A stretch of DNA of 64,000 bases. It comes from Streptomyces ferrugineus. GTDB lineage: Bacteria; Actinomycetota; Actinomycetes; Streptomycetales; Streptomycetaceae. The position numbers and the translations under genes were made by a program. Shown in pieces: positions 61,891 to 64,000 of the stretch (position 1 is the stretch's first letter; each line of letters begins with the position of its first letter). The stretch lies in assembly GCF_015160855.1 (NCBI RefSeq), contig NZ_CP063373.1, forward strand, positions 868,001 to 932,000, written 5' to 3'. The notes beneath the pieces are model-generated. The model searched no databases. It was not told the origin of the DNA and worked only from the letters and a program-made list of their open reading frames with translations.

Positions 61891-64000
61891 CTACGCCTTC
61901 CTCCAGTCGGTGAAGAACTCCTCGACGATGCGCTGCGCGGCCGTGCCCTCGTCGTACTCGCCGAAGTCGGCCACGAACCGCTCCCGCGCGGACGCGTACT
62001 TGACGCTCTGCTCCTCCAGCGAGGACTCCCGCAGCGTGGAGTGCAGTTCGTCCGCGGTGCGGACGACCGGGCCGGGTGCCCGTTCCAGCAGGTCGAAGTA
62101 GGTGCCGCGGCCTTCGTGCACGTACTCCTCGTAGTCGTGCGGGAAGAACAGCATCGGCCGGTCCAGCAGGGCGTAGTCGAACATCACCGACGAGTAGTCC
62201 GTGATCAGGGCGTCGGCGAGGGCCAGCAGCGGGGTCACGTCGTGGTGGTCGGAGACGTCGATGACGCGGCCCCGTACGGACGGCGGCAGCACCACGTGGT
62301 TGAGGTAGTGGGCGCGGACCAGGAGGACGTACTCGTCGCCGAACTCCTCCGCGAAGCGCTCCACGTCGAAGGGCAGCGCGAAACGGCGCCCGCCCTGCTG
62401 GCGGAAGGTGGGGGCGTACAGCAGCACCTTCTTCCCGGCCGGGATGCCCAACTCGGTCGCCAGCGGCGGCCGTTCGGTCGCCCTCCGCGCCCGCACGAGC
62501 GCGTCGTTGCGCGGGTAGCCCACCCGCAGCAGCGTCTTCTCGCGCAGCCGGAAGGCCTTGGCGAGGGTGCGCACGTCGTGCTCCGAGCGGATCAGGAAGT
62601 GGTCGAAGCGGTCCAGGGTGCGCTGCTGTTCGGCCTGCTCGGCGCGGGACTTGAGCTTCCAGCCGGCCTCGTCGAAGCCCATCCGCTTGAGCGCGGAGCC
62701 GTGCCAGGTCTGGATGTAGGTGGTGCCGGGGCGCTTGGTCAGCTTCAGCGGGTAGCTCTGGTTGTCGATCCAGAACTCGGCGCGGGCCAGGGCCTTGAGG
62801 TAGGGCAGCGACCAGCGGCGCACCAGCGTGGCGTCGGCGGGGAAGCCCTGCGGGCGGCCGGTGTACGACCACACCGCCTCGAAGTCGAGGCCCTGGCGGC
62901 GCATCTCCTCGTAGATCGCCCGGGGGCTGTCGCTGTACTGCCGGCCCAGATGGCTCTCGAAGACCACCAGTCGCTTGCGTACCGGCATGCGCAGGTAGAC
63001 GTCGTGGTAGACGCGGAGCTTGGTCTCCCCGGAGGTGGCTCGTTTGCGCAGTGCCTTCGCCTTGCGGTAGCCGGCCTTGGCGAGCCGGCCGGGGGTGCCC
63101 CGCAGGCCGCGCACGACGAGGTCGTTGGCCTTCTTGCCGGGGACGAGCCGGAAGGCGAGGTGGCCGCGGGCGGAGATCTCCGGCTCGACACGGTCGGCGA
63201 CCAGCCGGGTCAGGCGCGGGCGCACCGGCACCTCGCCGGTCGCGAGGCCCGGCCGGGTGGCGGTCAGGCGGGTCGTCGTGCGCTCGCCGTCGACGTGCAG
63301 GTGGAGCCGTACGTCCCAGACGGCGTCCACGATGCCGAGCGGGCGCAGGCCCTTCGCCAGGTCCGCCGAGGCCGCCCAGGACACGTACGGGCCCTCGTGC
63401 CGCACCGTCGCCACCGGGAAGCGGAAGGTCTGGAAGCGCAGTCCCTGGCGGCGGGCGTAGAACTCCAGCTCGGCGGTGAGCCGGGCACCGGGCGCGATGG
63501 CGCCGAGGGGGTTGGTGATCCGGCCGGCGAGCCGGACGACGCCGCCCTGTCCCTCCTGCCGGTACTCCGTGAGTTCGTTGCGCGGGAACAGCTTTCCGAC
63601 CGGCCGGGTGTGGTAGCCGAGCTCGGTGACGTCCAGGACCTGGCGGGCGAAGGGGTCGTCGTCGATGTGCTCGGCGCACCAGTAGACCCGCCCGTCGCGC
63701 TCGGCGAGCGGGGCCGAGACCTTGTCGCGGTTGGTGAGCGTGTCCACGGCGGGCAGCAGGTTGTCCCAGTCGCTCATCCGCAGCAGATACGCGCAGACCG
63801 CGTGGATCGGCTCGACCTCGTCGTAGGCGGCCGGGTCGATCGACGTCAGATAGGCGCGGGCGAGGGCGGCGAACTCCTGGCGGTAGGCGGCGTCCCGGAA
63901 GGGCAGGTCGCGCAGGTGCAGCACCAGGTCGTGCTTGAGGAACTTGACGTCCTTGCGGAACTTCAGCTCCGGCAGGCTCTTGTCGGCGAGCAGCGCGTCG
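61891..64000 (-). CDS. CDP-glycerol glycerophosphotransferase-like protein (TagF/TagB family), 5' end outside the window
   Basis: At least 703 codons, frame open to the right edge. The C-terminal 380 residues match the TagF/TagB transferase: Y-I-Q-T-W-H-G-S-A-L-K (catalytic His region), R-S-E-H-D-V-R-T-L, Y-A-P-T-F-R, V-S-D-H-H-D-V-T-P-L-L-A-L-A-D-A-L-I-T-D-Y-S-S-V-M-F-D-Y-A-L, and P-D-Y-E-E-Y. The N-terminal part has a separate beta-rich domain. Adds glycerol-phosphate or similar polyol-phosphate units to wall teichoic acid. The gene continues past base 64000. Confidence 0.9.
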   Translation of the reverse strand, partial: DALLADKSLPELKFRKDVKFLKHDLVLHLRDLPFRDAAYRQEFAALARAYLTSIDPAAYDEVEPIHAVCAYLLRMSDWDNLLPAVDTLTNRDKVSAPLAERDGRVYWCAEHIDDDPFARQVLDVTELGYHTRPVGKLFPRNELTEYRQEGQGGVVRLAGRITNPLGAIAPGARLTAELEFYARRQGLRFQTFRFPVATVRHEGPYVSWAASADLAKGLRPLGIVDAVWDVRLHLHVDGERTTTRLTATRPGLATGEVPVRPRLTRLVADRVEPEISARGHLAFRLVPGKKANDLVVRGLRGTPGRLAKAGYRKAKALRKRATSGETKLRVYHDVYLRMPVRKRLVVFESHLGRQYSDSPRAIYEEMRRQGLDFEAVWSYTGRPQGFPADATLVRRWSLPYLKALARAEFWIDNQSYPLKLTKRPGTTYIQTWHGSALKRMGFDEAGWKLKSRAEQAEQQRTLDRFDHFLIRSEHDVRTLAKAFRLREKTLLRVGYPRNDALVRARRATERPPLATELGIPAGKKVLLYAPTFRQQGGRRFALPFDVERFAEEFGDEYVLLVRAHYLNHVVLPPSVRGRVIDVSDHHDVTPLLALADALITDYSSVMFDYALLDRPMLFFPHDYEEYVHEGRGTYFDLLERAPGPVVRTADELHSTLRESSLEEQSVKYASARERFVADFGEYDEGTAAQRIVEEFFTDWRKA

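Overview
The window is high-GC (about 70%) actinobacterial DNA. GTG starts, dense GTGA/ATGA stop-start overlaps, leaderless promoters and a recognisable afsK-afsS-afsR regulatory locus point to a Streptomyces chromosome. No rRNA, tRNA or CRISPR array was seen.

Layout. (1) 1-9373: acyl-CoA catabolism genes (an acyl-CoA dehydrogenase pair, a cyclase-family hydrolase, an SDR, another acyl-CoA dehydrogenase, a zinc alcohol dehydrogenase), an RsbW-like ATPase, an alpha/beta hydrolase with a divergent MarR regulator, and a GlxA-type regulator. (2) 9445-22813: an MFS transporter gene split by a 12,043-bp integrative element. The junctions lie at GTTCG 9633-9637 (attL) and 21676-21680 (attR). The element has a large serine integrase, an excisionase-like HTH protein, a DUF2637-like membrane protein, an HNH-like protein, a DUF6879/XRE-DUF5753 module and many small unknown genes. 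It has no recognisable transfer, replication or virion gene. (3) 22834-27000: lipoprotein, acetyltransferases, a decayed GntR regulator, and a membrane protein/winged-helix regulator pair. (4) 27060-43000: a second catabolic block (flavin reductase, enoyl-CoA hydratase, NDP-forming acyl-CoA synthetase, amine oxidase, FAD monooxygenase, DoxX, DUF35, thiolase-like protein, acyl-CoA dehydrogenase, F420-type protein) mixed with acetyltransferases, a secreted peptidase and FMN-binding oxidases. (5) 43026-46002: LysE exporter/Lrp pair, a TetR regulator, a VOC protein. (6) 46230-58023: afsK, then a catabolic cassette (enoyl-CoA hydratase, DUF35, thiolase-like protein, FadD3-like ligase), then afsS, afsR and an amidohydrolase. 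(7) 58158-64000: cell-surface polymer glycosylation (GT2, GalE, GT4, TagF-like transferase).

How they work together. A 15-bp palindrome, consensus CTGACG-N3-CGTCAG, precedes six catabolic transcription units spread over 53 kb (nine good copies and one degenerate copy). A tenth, weaker copy overlaps the start codon of the only TetR gene in the window (44495-45142). I infer a TetR-controlled acyl-CoA/CoA-thioester regulon. The enzyme types (heteromeric acyl-CoA dehydrogenase, thiolase-like/DUF35 pairs, FadD3-like ligase, HsaB-like flavin reductase) resemble steroid or terpenoid side-chain degradation, but the substrate cannot be read from the sequence. One arm of this regulon lies between afsK and afsS.

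Inside the element, several tandem repeats and palindromes (15961-16347, 11710-11748, 16579-16603) mark control regions or possibly an origin. Together with the uncharacterised gene set they make it the best candidate here for an undescribed mobile system.
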